In this document: piece after piece, positions 43,813 through 53,077 of the stretch
Layout: every line of letters begins with the position of its first letter
Position numbering within the stretch: position 1 is the first letter of the stretch
Assembly: GCF_016495725.1 (NCBI RefSeq)
Contig: NZ_CP054705.1
Location: forward strand, 1,054,001 to 1,118,000
Origin: Salicibibacter cibarius
GTDB lineage: Bacteria; Bacillota; Bacilli; Bacillales; Marinococcaceae
DNA: 64,000 nucleotides
Direction: 5' to 3'
Position numbers and translations under genes: made by a program
The notes under the pieces: generated by a model
Seen by the model: only the letters and a program-made list of their open reading frames with translations
Databases searched by the model: none
What the model was told of the DNA's origin: nothing

Positions 43813-44067
43813 ATGGACGTAACCGAGGAAGCAAGCTATGAAAGTGGCGATACAGATGTTGCGACGGTTAGTGATAGTGGAACGATTACTGCCGTTGGTG
43901 TTGGTGAAACTGAAATCACTGTTTCGTATGAAGGTGAAACCGCAACGGTATCTATCACTGTGGAAGAACCTGAGCCGGAAGTGCAAGGGATTTCGGCGTC
44001 ACCTTCTGAAGCCACTATGGAAGAAGGCGACACCCAAGACATTGAAGTAACAGCAGATTATAGCTAA
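43813..44067 (+). CDS. Ig-like (BIG2) domain frame behind the major tail protein
   Basis: 84 codons completing a BIG2 fold (ASYESGDTDVATVSDSGTIT, VGETEITVSYEGETATVSI), then the first strands of a second domain that ends at the stop. It is in a different frame from the first half of the fold, and both copies agree. AGGAGG at 43798-43803 would also allow separate translation. Ig domains on phage tails are thought to bind carbohydrate or surfaces weakly. Confidence 0.6.
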   Translation: MDVTEEASYESGDTDVATVSDSGTITAVGVGETEITVSYEGETATVSITVEEPEPEVQGISASPSEATMEEGDTQDIEVTADYS

Positions 44068-44070
44068 TTC

Positions 44071-44096
44071 AGAGAGGGGCCTTCCCTCTCTTTTTA
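44071..44096 (+). terminator. Rho-independent terminator inside the tail operon
   Basis: Right copy of the AGAGAGGG/CCCTCTCT hairpin with T run. Confidence 0.8.
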
Positions 44097-44116
44097 ATTT
44101 ATAGGAGGTATATGGA

Positions 44117-44482
44117 ATGGCTAAAAATACAACAAAACCAGTACGTGTGGAATTGGACGGGGAAGAAAAGTTACTTAGGTTTGATTTTAATGCGATGGCG
44201 GACTTTGAGGACGTAATGGGGTACGGTTTGTTTGCGGCTGTGCAAGAAGGACAGATCGGATTTAGAACAATCCGTGCTTTTTATTGGGCTGGATTGAAGT
44301 GGAAGGAAAAAGGTTTAACTATAGATCGAACTGGACAAATCCTAGGCAAGGAATTGAACAACGGAACTGACTTACAGGATCTCATGTCACCAATTGAAAA
44401 AGCACTAACGAACTCCGGTATTATCCCCGATCAAGATGAAGAAGAGGACGTTAGCGAGGAAGATGAAGGAAAAAACGGGTAA
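44117..44482 (+). CDS. Tail assembly chaperone G
   Basis: A 121-residue acidic-ended protein (QDEEEDVSEEDEGKNG) of the lambda gpG-type chaperones, which coat the tape measure during tail assembly. Family features: MADFEDVMGYGL and IRAFYWAGLKWKEKG. The last codons contain the slippery site that yields the longer GT form. Confidence 0.85.
   Translation: MAKNTTKPVRVELDGEEKLLRFDFNAMADFEDVMGYGLFAAVQEGQIGFRTIRAFYWAGLKWKEKGLTIDRTGQILGKELNNGTDLQDLMSPIEKALTNSGIIPDQDEEEDVSEEDEGKNG
44470..44476 (+). promoter_or_regulatory. Slippery heptamer A-AAA-AAC for -1 frameshift
   Basis: Right copy of the site. The zero-frame TAA follows two codons later, and the -1 frame is open into the next ORF. Confidence 0.85.
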
Positions 44483-44505
44483 CTCAGTGGGAGTATGAGG
44501 ATCTC

Positions 44506-44808
44506 ATGAAATACGTTCTTAGCATCTCTGATATGAGACCATGGGAATTTTGGGAACTTACCCTCGCTGAGTTTAACGTTATGATTGATAGTTACTTATG
44601 GCTTGACTATCAGGAAAATGCGAAATTAGCTAAGCACGCACGATGGGTGATGAGCGCTCACGTTAAAGAAAACAAGATACCAGCTATTGAAAAGATGATC
44701 GGCAAACCACCGAAAACAGAAGCGGATAAAAAGAAAGAAAAAGAAGAAAAACCGGTCACAGCCAAGCAAGACTTGGAAGATATGAAAAAGAATATGGGAA
44801 TGGGTTAA
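44506..44808 (+). CDS. Tail assembly chaperone GT extension (-1 frame)
   Basis: 100 codons from the first ATG in this frame (MRPWEFWELTLAEFNVMI), with a lysine/glutamate-rich C-terminus. Ten open codons (RVTQWEYEDL) link it to the slippery site, so the usual product would be a G-T fusion of about 230 residues starting at 44117. There is no good ribosome site for separate initiation, which supports the fusion. Confidence 0.85.
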   Translation: MKYVLSISDMRPWEFWELTLAEFNVMIDSYLWLDYQENAKLAKHARWVMSAHVKENKIPAIEKMIGKPPKTEADKKKEKEEKPVTAKQDLEDMKKNMGMG

Positions 44809-44835
44809 GTCTCGCTGTTAGCGGGGCTTTTTTAT
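44809..44835 (+). terminator. Hairpin terminator before the tape measure gene
   Basis: Right copy of the GTCTCGCT/AGCGGGGC hairpin with six T. Confidence 0.75.
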
Positions 44836-44854
44836 TTATAAGGAGGCCCTGCTT

Positions 44855-47800
44855 ATGGCAGAGACAGCAAATCTAACGGTTAGAATCGGTGCAAATATAT
44901 CCGAATTTGAAAAGAAAATGCAAGAGACGCAAAAGAATTTTGACAAACTTGGCGGCGCCCTAAAAACAGCCGGTAAAGGTATGACGGCGGCTGTTACGGC
45001 TCCAATTGTTGCTATCGGTGGCGCTGCATTTGCGGCGGCGAATGATTTTGACAAGGCGTATAACCAAATACAGGTGCAGACAGGCGCAACCGGAGATGAT
45101 TTGGCAGGTCTTGAGAAAAATTTCAAAAGTGTTTTCCGGAGCATCCCGGTTGATAGCGAGACTGCATCATCTGCTATTGCATCTTTAAATAGTAGTACAG
45201 GTGCCACTGGCGAAACATTGGAAGGTATGACTACAAGCGTTCTTGAAGCTTCCCGAATGATGGGAGAGGATGGAGCGGCGAATGCCGAAGCATTTGGACG
45301 GGCTATGAACCAATGGCAAATACCGGCTGAAGAAGGCGAGCAAGCAATGGATCGCTTGTTTAAAGCCTCGCAAGAATATGACATCGGTATGGGCGATTTG
45401 ATGGGAACTATGAGCGCTTATGGACCCGTTCTACAAAACGCTGGTTTTGAAATGCATGAAGCGGCTGACTTGTTCGCTCGCCTTGAAGACAGCGGTATAT
45501 CTGTCTCCCGTGTCATGCCCGGGCTCAATAGTGCTTTTCGTAACTGGGCATCTGAAGGTAAGGATGCGAGAGAGGAATTTGACAAGGTCGTTGCCCAGAT
45601 GCAGGATGCGGAAACAGAAACCGAAGCTTTGTCTATTGCCACTGAAGCATTTGGAGCAGAAGGTGCGCAACGATTGACCACAGCGATTAGAAACGGTGTT
45701 ATTCCATCCACGGACGAACTAGGGGATGCATTGGAAGATTCTGAAGGGGCTATTTCTGATCTTTCAGAGGAAACCATGACTGTTGGCGATCGGTTTCAGT
45801 TGATGAAAAACCGTATACAAGAAGCGATAGCACCCCTCGGTGAAGTCTTTATGGATATTCTTGAGGATCTTGAACCTTTCTTCATGGATTTGATTGGATG
45901 GATAGAAGATTTAGGTAAATGGTTTAGCGATCTTAGTCCTGCGGCTCAACGTATGGTTATTGCTATAGGTGGAATTGCGGCGGCTATTGGTCCCTTGTTA
46001 GTCGTAGCCGGAACGCTCATATCATCTATAACAAAAATAGGTGCTGTGTTTAAACTATTCACACCAGTGGTGGCGGGAGTAGGAAAAGCGTTTGCGTTGT
46101 TGTCAAATCCAGTCGGATGGGTCATTGCGATTGTAGGCGCATTGATAGCCGTATTTACGTATCTATGGAACACCAACGAAGGATTTAGAAATGCCGTCAT
46201 CAATATATGGGAAACCATTAGGGATGCAGCAATAGCGATATTCGAAGCAGTCGCTGGTTTTCTGACTGATACATGGGATTGGATTTCAGAAACGGCTATA
46301 ACCGTGTGGAATTGGCTTAAAGATACCCTTTCCAGTATATGGAACTCTATTTATGACACTGTCGCCCCAATATTTTCTGCTATTGCAGATTTTCTCGCTG
46401 CTACGTGGGAAGTTATCTCAACTACAGCTCAAGCGTGGTGGAACGTTGTCACTACTATCCTGAGCGAAGCTTGGGAAGGTCTAATGGCTATTGTTATGCC
46501 GATATTCAACGCTATTTCTGATTTTATTTCCAGTGTGTGGGGAACGGTTAGCAGTACATCATCCAGTGTGTGGGGAACGATTACCGATGTCCTTAGTACA
46601 GTGTGGGGTTGGATTTCTGACACAGCACTAACCATTTTCGGGTACATTTCAGATTTTCTTACAACAATATGGGAGCCGATTAGAGATACAATCACCACGG
46701 TGTGGGGATTCATTTCAGATTACCTTTCTCATTTATGGACATTAATTGTTGACATAGCGGTCGCTGTTTTTGAGCCAATAGCGGCGTTTTTCTCTGGAAT
46801 TTGGAACACGATTAGTGACGTCACGTCCACTGTATGGGATGGAATTACTAGTGCCCTTTCTTCCGTGTGGGAAATGATTAAAACGTTAGCTTCCGGAAAC
46901 TTCGACTCGGTTAGAGATATTATTGACATTGTTTGGAATACCATTAAAGATGTTACATCCACAGTCTGGGATACGATTAGAAATATATTTTCAACCGTTG
47001 TGCGAGGAATTGTAAATACAGCGTCATCATGGTTCAGTTCTATGCAAGACAGTATTGTTTCAATATTTACTGCGATTTCCACCTTTTTCTCAAACATCTG
47101 GTCAACGATTCGTAACACCTTCCAGCGACTGATTCGCATAATCGTCAATTTTGTACGTGATCGCTGGAACGGCACTCTTGATACGACACGGAACATATTT
47201 AACAGCATAAGCACATTCTTCTCCAATATTTGGTCCAGCATCCGTGACGCCATATCTAATTTTGTTACCAGAATATGGAATAATATCCGTGATGCTTGGA
47301 ACAACACAATGAGTACCACTCGAAACATATTCAACCGCCTATTTAACTGGCTATCTGATTTGTGGGACTCTCTCTGGTCTACTGTGACAGGTTTTGCAGA
47401 TGATATCTGGTCAGGGGTGTCTGATGCGTGGGATAGCTTGTGGTCATCCACACGGCGGATGTTTAACCGGATTAAAAATTGGATATCTGACACATTTGAC
47501 GATATTGTCGATTGGGCGAAGGAATTACCTGGTCGAATCGGTGATGCCATATCAAACATGGCGAGTGCAGCAGTCGATGGCGCTAAAAGCATGATAAACT
47601 CAATGGCTGACAGCTTAGAAGAAGGTGTCAATTTTGTTATTGGCGGCTTGAATGATTTGCTTTCAGCGATTGGCTTGAGTGTAAGCATTGATGAGTTATC
47701 TATCCCTCGATTGGCAAGAGGGACAAATAGCCATCCTGGTGGACCAGCTATGGTCAACGACGGGCGTGGTCCGGAACTCATTAAAACGCCCGGTAACCAC

Positions 47801-49198
47801 CCCGGATTTGTGAGTGGTCAAAACAGAGTTGTAAACCTACCACGTGGCAGTAAAGTTGCTTCTTATGAAAAATCTAACCGCATGATGGGCGGTAACCTAC
47901 CTGCTTACTCCGGCGGCATCGGTAGTTGGGCGTCAAATGCTTGGGATAATGTCACCTCGTTCGGAAGCGACGTTTGGGATGGTATTACAGGTACAGCGTC
48001 TGCGGCATGGGATTTTCTCTCAGACGGTGCGAGTGCGGCGATAGATGGATTGTTTGATATGGTCGGCTTTGATATACCAGACGGGGACGATTTCCTCTCT
48101 GGTTTAGGTAGAGGGGTCATAGAACAAATCAAAGAAGGTTTGATCGGGTTCACCGATGCGCAAACAATGGCTTTTTCTGATTTTCAAGGAATTGATTTTG
48201 GTGATGCCTTCACTCGGACAAGCGGATACGGATGGCGTGTCCACCCAATCACAGGCGACAGACGCCACCATTCAGGTGTTGACTACGCCGCTCCGATGGG
48301 TACGCCGTATCCTGCACAGGCAAGCGGTCGTGTGGTCACATCTGGATGGGCTGGCGGTTTAGGTAATTTGGTAGAAATACAGTCGGGAAATATCTTGTAC
48401 CGTTACGGTCACAACAGCAAAAACCTTGTCGGCGTCGGTGATGAAGTTAGTCGTGGCGACATGATTGCAGAGGTTGGAAGCACAGGTAACAGCACAGGTC
48501 CTCACGTCCACTTTGAAATTCATGAGGATGGAGAATCTCAGAATCCAGAAACATGGACGCCGCCAACGTCTGATCCGGGTGGTTCAGGCGTGCAAAGATG
48601 GCGCTCGGTGATCCAACAAGCATCCGCACGTATGAATGCAAACGCAAGTTCTTCTGATATCAGCGCTATATTGTCACAAATACAGCTAGAATCAGGCGGG
48701 AACGAAAAGGCTGTGCAATCACCTGGGGTCAACGATATAAACATGCGGATGGGTAACCCGGCGCAGGGTCTATTACAGTATATCCCGTCCACATTCGCCG
48801 CCTATTCCATGCCCGGACATAGCAACATTTTGTCCGGTTTTGACCAATTGCTTGCGTTTTTTAACAACAGCACGTGGCGACGAGATAACCCAGGAGGCAC
48901 ACGGGGATGGAGCCCCCGAGGTGCGAGAAGGTTCGCCCGTGGCGGTATTGTCAACCAGGATCAAATGGCAAGAGTCGGCGAGCGTGGACCGGAAGCGATT
49001 ATACCGTTGTCCGCTAATCGACGTGGACGTGCCCAGCAACTCCACAGCGATGTTGGTCGCATGATTGGTGCTGATGACAGTGGCGGAGAAACAAACATCA
49101 CAGTCAACAACACCTATACCGATGCCAATCCTACGCCAAGTCAATTGGCACGAAAACAAAAACAGCAGTTACGACGCCTCGGAATGGAGTGGGGTTGA
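44855..49198 (+). CDS. Tail tape measure protein with M23 and SLT-like lytic domains
   Basis: A 1447-residue tape measure that sets tail length and travels into the cell wall. Residues 1-350 are a TP901-type tape measure domain. Hydrophobic segments lie at about 365-450, and a long tryptophan-repeat region (VWNTISDV, IWSSIRDA types) at about 440-890. Near the end is an M23 peptidase (HSGVD with H1139 and D1143, HVH at 1217-1219), followed by a lytic transglycosylase-like domain (QLESGGN, E1279, GLLQYIPSTFAAY). Two wall-cutting domains would open peptidoglycan during DNA entry. Strong AAGGAGG site. Confidence 0.9.
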   Translation: MAETANLTVRIGANISEFEKKMQETQKNFDKLGGALKTAGKGMTAAVTAPIVAIGGAAFAAANDFDKAYNQIQVQTGATGDDLAGLEKNFKSVFRSIPVDSETASSAIASLNSSTGATGETLEGMTTSVLEASRMMGEDGAANAEAFGRAMNQWQIPAEEGEQAMDRLFKASQEYDIGMGDLMGTMSAYGPVLQNAGFEMHEAADLFARLEDSGISVSRVMPGLNSAFRNWASEGKDAREEFDKVVAQMQDAETETEALSIATEAFGAEGAQRLTTAIRNGVIPSTDELGDALEDSEGAISDLSEETMTVGDRFQLMKNRIQEAIAPLGEVFMDILEDLEPFFMDLIGWIEDLGKWFSDLSPAAQRMVIAIGGIAAAIGPLLVVAGTLISSITKIGAVFKLFTPVVAGVGKAFALLSNPVGWVIAIVGALIAVFTYLWNTNEGFRNAVINIWETIRDAAIAIFEAVAGFLTDTWDWISETAITVWNWLKDTLSSIWNSIYDTVAPIFSAIADFLAATWEVISTTAQAWWNVVTTILSEAWEGLMAIVMPIFNAISDFISSVWGTVSSTSSSVWGTITDVLSTVWGWISDTALTIFGYISDFLTTIWEPIRDTITTVWGFISDYLSHLWTLIVDIAVAVFEPIAAFFSGIWNTISDVTSTVWDGITSALSSVWEMIKTLASGNFDSVRDIIDIVWNTIKDVTSTVWDTIRNIFSTVVRGIVNTASSWFSSMQDSIVSIFTAISTFFSNIWSTIRNTFQRLIRIIVNFVRDRWNGTLDTTRNIFNSISTFFSNIWSSIRDAISNFVTRIWNNIRDAWNNTMSTTRNIFNRLFNWLSDLWDSLWSTVTGFADDIWSGVSDAWDSLWSSTRRMFNRIKNWISDTFDDIVDWAKELPGRIGDAISNMASAAVDGAKSMINSMADSLEEGVNFVIGGLNDLLSAIGLSVSIDELSIPRLARGTNSHPGGPAMVNDGRGPELIKTPGNHPGFVSGQNRVVNLPRGSKVASYEKSNRMMGGNLPAYSGGIGSWASNAWDNVTSFGSDVWDGITGTASAAWDFLSDGASAAIDGLFDMVGFDIPDGDDFLSGLGRGVIEQIKEGLIGFTDAQTMAFSDFQGIDFGDAFTRTSGYGWRVHPITGDRRHHSGVDYAAPMGTPYPAQASGRVVTSGWAGGLGNLVEIQSGNILYRYGHNSKNLVGVGDEVSRGDMIAEVGSTGNSTGPHVHFEIHEDGESQNPETWTPPTSDPGGSGVQRWRSVIQQASARMNANASSSDISAILSQIQLESGGNEKAVQSPGVNDINMRMGNPAQGLLQYIPSTFAAYSMPGHSNILSGFDQLLAFFNNSTWRRDNPGGTRGWSPRGARRFARGGIVNQDQMARVGERGPEAIIPLSANRRGRAQQLHSDVGRMIGADDSGGETNITVNNTYTDANPTPSQLARKQKQQLRRLGMEWG

Positions 49199-50046
49199 TG
49201 AATACAACACTAACGATTACGAACGCACGTGGAGAGTCCATGACGTTTACAAGCGAGGATCGAAAATGTAAACTCATGGACTTTGAATCAGAGTTGGATG
49301 CGGAAGTGCAAACAGAAAAGGCTCCGTTTCAGCAGGGTGAAAGTTATGTGGATAGCTTGTTAGAAACTAAATCTATGACGATGGAGTTTCTTCTATTAAA
49401 TAAGGATCAAATGGAACTTGAAAAATTGAAACGGAAAGCGTCGAAAATCATGAATCCCACACTGGGATTGTGTGAATTGAAATACGAAAATGACGGCGGT
49501 GTGTGGGTGATCAATGCCGCCCCCGAAACGGCGGTTAGCTACCCTACAGGTAGTGAAAACCGTGTCCCGGGATTACAGAGGGGAATGGTTGATTTTCTTG
49601 CACCTTCGCCGTTTTGGAAATCGACAGAAATAACCACAGAATCCATGGACTCCTTCCGGGGTCTTTTTATTTTGCCTATGACATTTCCAACGCAGTTTGG
49701 GATACAGGGATCATCTGTGGTGATTGACAATACAGGAGACGTTCCTTGCCCTGTGCAAGTGGAATTTCAAGGTCCTTCAGATCGCCCAGAGATACGAAAT
49801 AATCGAACCGGTGAATATATCCGAATCGATGATGAGTTGGGCGAGGATGATGTTTTGACGATCGATACCACGCAGGGGCAAAAACATGTTCGTATTAATG
49901 GCAGAAACGTGATCAACTGGATAGACAGAGGGTCAACATTTTGGCAATTAGAACCCGGAGATAATGAGGTCGAATATTTAGCATATGCAGGTTCGGAAGA
50001 TGCACAGGTGACAATTAGTTATCAGTTCAGGTATGTGGGGATATAG
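49198..50046 (+). CDS. Distal tail protein (Dit, siphovirus tail component)
   Basis: 282 residues forming the hub ring below the tube. Features: RKCKLMDFESELDAEVQTEKAPFQQG, the N-terminal belt typical of this family, and LAPSPFWKSTE, followed by a galectin-like C-terminal half (VPCPVQVEFQG). The ATG overlaps the tape measure stop. An upstream in-frame ATG would lie in the tape measure end. Confidence 0.8.
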   Translation: MNTTLTITNARGESMTFTSEDRKCKLMDFESELDAEVQTEKAPFQQGESYVDSLLETKSMTMEFLLLNKDQMELEKLKRKASKIMNPTLGLCELKYENDGGVWVINAAPETAVSYPTGSENRVPGLQRGMVDFLAPSPFWKSTEITTESMDSFRGLFILPMTFPTQFGIQGSSVVIDNTGDVPCPVQVEFQGPSDRPEIRNNRTGEYIRIDDELGEDDVLTIDTTQGQKHVRINGRNVINWIDRGSTFWQLEPGDNEVEYLAYAGSEDAQVTISYQFRYVGI

Positions 50047-50059
50047 GAGGGTTTATGTG

Positions 50060-50248
50060 ATGGAAGGTGAATTCCACGGCCTTGAAATTTATGGTCATGA
50101 AGGGATGACATATCTCAAGTTTACCCTTATTGAAAAAGATGGCGATCGTATAGATTTTGATGAAATGATGCGAATTGAAAACCCAGAGGATTGTGACCTA
50201 TTGCGTTCTGTAGAGACATTCATCAATGAAAAAGTAAAGAAAGATTAA
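50060..50248 (+). CDS. Small tail-region protein, 62 aa
   Basis: 62 acidic residues (FHGLEIYGHEGMTYLKF start) behind AGGAGG. Not recognised. The left copy is frameshifted. Confidence 0.6.
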   Translation: MEGEFHGLEIYGHEGMTYLKFTLIEKDGDRIDFDEMMRIENPEDCDLLRSVETFINEKVKKD

Positions 50249-50272
50249 GAAGCCTTCCGGGGCTTCTTTTTT
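50247..50272 (+). terminator. Hairpin terminator
   Basis: Right copy of the AAGAAGCC/GGCTTCTT hairpin. Confidence 0.8.
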
Positions 50273-50298
50273 ATGTCGGAATATAGGAGTGATAAGCA

Positions 50299-51468
50299 GT
50301 GGTTGAAGTATATAGATTCTTTAATTCCACCGAAGGCGACGAGCGGCTATACGAAGCCGATGATTTCGGTCAATTCTTCCAAAACTTTTTAAGCAATGGC
50401 TTTTTTATGGGGCTGGGTGTATCCCCTGAAGGTGGAAACATGGACGTCATTGTGTCCGAAGGCAGCGCATTTATTGAAGGTTATGATTACGCAAACACAG
50501 ATGATCTTACCCTCACTCATGACAGCGCCGACGCACAGTATGACCGGATTGACCGGATTGTGATTAGATTGGATAGACGACAAGAAGAACGAACAATCCA
50601 TGCTGCTATCTTGAAAGGCACAGCAGAAGGTGATGTGGAAGCGCCGGAGTTAACCCGGGATGATTATATATGGGAATTGTCGATTGCACAGGTACTCATT
50701 GAAGCAGGAAAGTCGTTTATTGAGGATAGTCAGATTACGGATGAGCGTGGGGATCGTGATGTATGTGGTCGTGTAGAGCGCCCGGCGAAAATTAATGATC
50801 AGGTCCATTCGGTTGATATTAAACGTCCGACCACACGAGCGTATCAATACCACCATGAGGCATCGGCTTTTTATATCCATGGGGATAACCAATCCGAGAT
50901 ATTTCAGGAGTGGTTAGATAGTATAGGCATTGATCATTATTATGGCAGGGATTTAAGTGATTTGCGCATGTACGTAGAAACTTACGCAAGTCAGACCGAT
51001 ACAGGTATCCAAACGGTCACCATTTTTGATTGGGCGCATCAGCAAAATTATCAAATATACGGTAAATTCAATCGTGCCTCCAATAGATTAGGTGCTGATT
51101 TGACCTGGGGAAGTTGGCACGAAGAAGTTTTGGAAGCTGAGAGAGTAGAAAGCAGCGCCGGATCGTACTGTATTAGGTATACAAACGGACAACAAGTTTG
51201 TTACCACAGTGGTAGAAGCATCACAGGTGTTTCCAACTCGGTTGGTGCTTTATACCGAACACAAGCGCAGAATTGGGTAGTACCATCTCCTTTTCTTGAA
51301 GGATCGGGTGTTTATGTGAGTATAACCACAACGGGCAATAACAGGTGGGCGGCTGTTACAGGTGGTACAAGCGATGGGGAAACAATCCCTTATCGTGTCT
51401 TTTCTGCGGAAAGTGACCCTAGTGTTAATACAGATATCCGTATTAAAGCAGAAGGCAGGTGGCGTTAA
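50299..51468 (+). CDS. Tail appendage / baseplate protein
   Basis: A 389-residue protein with GTG start. The N-terminal half (FFNSTEGDERLYEADDFGQF, DDLTLTHDSADAQYDRIDRI, ELSIAQVLIEAG) is the conserved attachment part of siphophage baseplate or side-appendage proteins. The C-terminal half is beta-rich (TWGSWHEEV, YRVFSAESDPSVNTDIRI), like receptor-binding tips, and is probably the variable host-contact part. Exact family uncertain. Confidence 0.7.
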   Translation: MVEVYRFFNSTEGDERLYEADDFGQFFQNFLSNGFFMGLGVSPEGGNMDVIVSEGSAFIEGYDYANTDDLTLTHDSADAQYDRIDRIVIRLDRRQEERTIHAAILKGTAEGDVEAPELTRDDYIWELSIAQVLIEAGKSFIEDSQITDERGDRDVCGRVERPAKINDQVHSVDIKRPTTRAYQYHHEASAFYIHGDNQSEIFQEWLDSIGIDHYYGRDLSDLRMYVETYASQTDTGIQTVTIFDWAHQQNYQIYGKFNRASNRLGADLTWGSWHEEVLEAERVESSAGSYCIRYTNGQQVCYHSGRSITGVSNSVGALYRTQAQNWVVPSPFLEGSGVYVSITTTGNNRWAAVTGGTSDGETIPYRVFSAESDPSVNTDIRIKAEGRWR

Positions 51469-51800
51469 TGAAAGTCCTTTTAACTCCGAGACAACATAAA
51501 GATCGTATTGAATACGTGTTCACAGATGAAAGGACGGTCGTTGTTACGTATAACGGCGAATTTGAAGAAACGTTTGATCTAATCAATGATTTTGAACAAC
51601 CGTACGAAGGCGACGATATGATAACCCGGAAAAGGTCTGAAGTATTGCCGATTAATCCTATCATATCTGTACGTTATGAAAACGATGAAAGGCATGTGGA
51701 TGTCTTTCGTTATCACGGACCGAACCCTTCCGATGACGTTGTGTTTCCTGACTGGCAAGAGGTGAGATTCGGTGAAACCTATCCGTATCCTCTCTCCTAA
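51468..51800 (+). CDS. Tail-region protein of unknown function, 110 aa
   Basis: 110 residues, beta-rich at the start (EYVFTDERTVVVTYNGEFEE). The ATG overlaps the previous stop. Not recognised. It may be a linker in the appendage. Confidence 0.6.
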   Translation: MKVLLTPRQHKDRIEYVFTDERTVVVTYNGEFEETFDLINDFEQPYEGDDMITRKRSEVLPINPIISVRYENDERHVDVFRYHGPNPSDDVVFPDWQEVRFGETYPYPLS

Positions 51801-52026
51801 CTTTGTCCTGCAAGCAGAAATAGACCGTTATTCATCTTATCAGCGTACCAACCGCTGGCATTCACCGGGCGAGTTTGAATTACACGTCAATCGGCATATG
51901 CAGGGAGCTGATTTATTAAGAAAAGGTAACTATATCGTGACCATGGAACCGGAAACGGAGCAAACGAGCATTGAACGGGATGAGGATTTAAGCAGTGGTA
52001 TGCTGGCTAACTTGGAGGTTACGTAG
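51772..52026 (+). CDS. Gp37-like tail protein, N-terminal fragment
   Basis: 84 residues, GTG start. Residues 1-60 (RILSPNFVLQAEIDRYSSYQ, PGEFELHVNRH, LRKGNYIVTM) are the beginning of the siphovirus ReqiPepy6 Gp37-like fold. The rest of that fold appears in the gene at 53078, from NGDKVGMIRHREIEMDD onward. The last 24 residues (RDEDLSSGMLANLEVT) look like the start of another module. It is probably one broken part of a once continuous gene. Confidence 0.65.
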   Translation: MKPIRILSPNFVLQAEIDRYSSYQRTNRWHSPGEFELHVNRHMQGADLLRKGNYIVTMEPETEQTSIERDEDLSSGMLANLEVT

Positions 52027-52063
52027 CTAGATTAAGGCATGAAGCTAAGCAAAGGAGAGTGAC

Positions 52064-52816
52064 ATGATGAGCGTACAACCGCAGCAAATGATGCAACAGT
52101 GGGCGGATATGAATGAGAAATTGCAGGAACAGATTGAGAAGCAGGGTGAGATTATTGACCGATTGGGTGAGCAACTGTCCACACAGGATGAAGCCGTGGC
52201 TGAGCGGTTGCAGGCGATTGAGGATAGGTTGGATGAGCCGATAGATACTCGACTAACTGGGCGAAATGTTGAATTGATAACAATAGCTGAACAGGTTGAA
52301 ATTCGGGATGAAAATGTCCATCCATTCTCCTTTAATATACCTGCCGGTTTAAGTGATTTTGATATTATCTTTACTGATACGCACGCAACAAATACTGGCG
52401 GAAATAGGTATACATCGTTTGATCTTTACTTTTCAATATATAGACACTCAACTTGGGCGTTTGGTGATTTTAGCGTTTTTGCAGATGATGGCGATTTTTA
52501 TAATTGGGTGACGCGGACATGGGATTTTTCTAATTTACGCAGACTTAGAACAAAATTACCAGCTAACACGGGGAGAGAAGGAGAAAACAGGAAAAGATTA
52601 ACGTTAGAACAAATGCTACGGGCAGCAGACCATGAATTTTTTGTAAATCAATCTTTACAAGAAACGAGTTTTGCGGATGCGGATTTTCCGGTTGAGGATA
52701 TGAAACGGTCTGTTTTGTCGAATGACAGAATGCACTTCAATGTTCAATTTGATGGACTTCCCGAGGAGGATGATATACAAGGGAGCATCTCCGTAATATT
52801 TAGGGGGTATTATTAA
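52064..52816 (+). CDS. Coiled-coil tail fibre/appendage protein
   Basis: 250 residues with AAAGGAGAG before the start. Residues 1-60 form a long heptad-like coiled coil (NEKLQEQIEKQGEIIDRLGE), and the remainder is a beta-rich domain ending SISVIFRGYY. This fits a trimeric fibre. It lies between the two parts of the Gp37-like gene, so it may be the inserted cargo. Confidence 0.65.
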   Translation: MMSVQPQQMMQQWADMNEKLQEQIEKQGEIIDRLGEQLSTQDEAVAERLQAIEDRLDEPIDTRLTGRNVELITIAEQVEIRDENVHPFSFNIPAGLSDFDIIFTDTHATNTGGNRYTSFDLYFSIYRHSTWAFGDFSVFADDGDFYNWVTRTWDFSNLRRLRTKLPANTGREGENRKRLTLEQMLRAADHEFFVNQSLQETSFADADFPVEDMKRSVLSNDRMHFNVQFDGLPEEDDIQGSISVIFRGYY

Positions 52817-52817
52817 A

Positions 52818-52991
52818 ATGAAAGAAGCTATTGATTGGGCACTTGAAAATATGAATAAAAAAGGCATTGACTCACCAAAACAGCACGGTTTTATTGATTT
52901 AGTGAGGCGCTATTTTAATGAGAATGGTATTGATCACGAGCCGATGAATTTCCAAGATGTTAAGAGGTATTTGCCGGATAAATACAAATGA
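52818..52991 (+). CDS. Small tail-region protein, 57 aa
   Basis: 57 residues, helical (AIDWALENMNKKGIDSPKQHG), resembling small helical proteins encoded after phage fibre genes. Function unknown. Confidence 0.6.
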   Translation: MKEAIDWALENMNKKGIDSPKQHGFIDLVRRYFNENGIDHEPMNFQDVKRYLPDKYK

Positions 52992-53034
52992 CGTTATTCA
53001 ACTAACTCCCCAATCATTTGAGTTTTAATAACCA

Positions 53035-53056
53035 CACGCCGAAAGGCGTTTTTATT
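53035..53056 (+). terminator. Short hairpin terminator
   Basis: Right copy of ACGCC-GAAA-GGCGT with T-rich tail. Confidence 0.7.
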
Positions 53057-53077
53057 TTGCTTTCAAGGAGGTGACAC

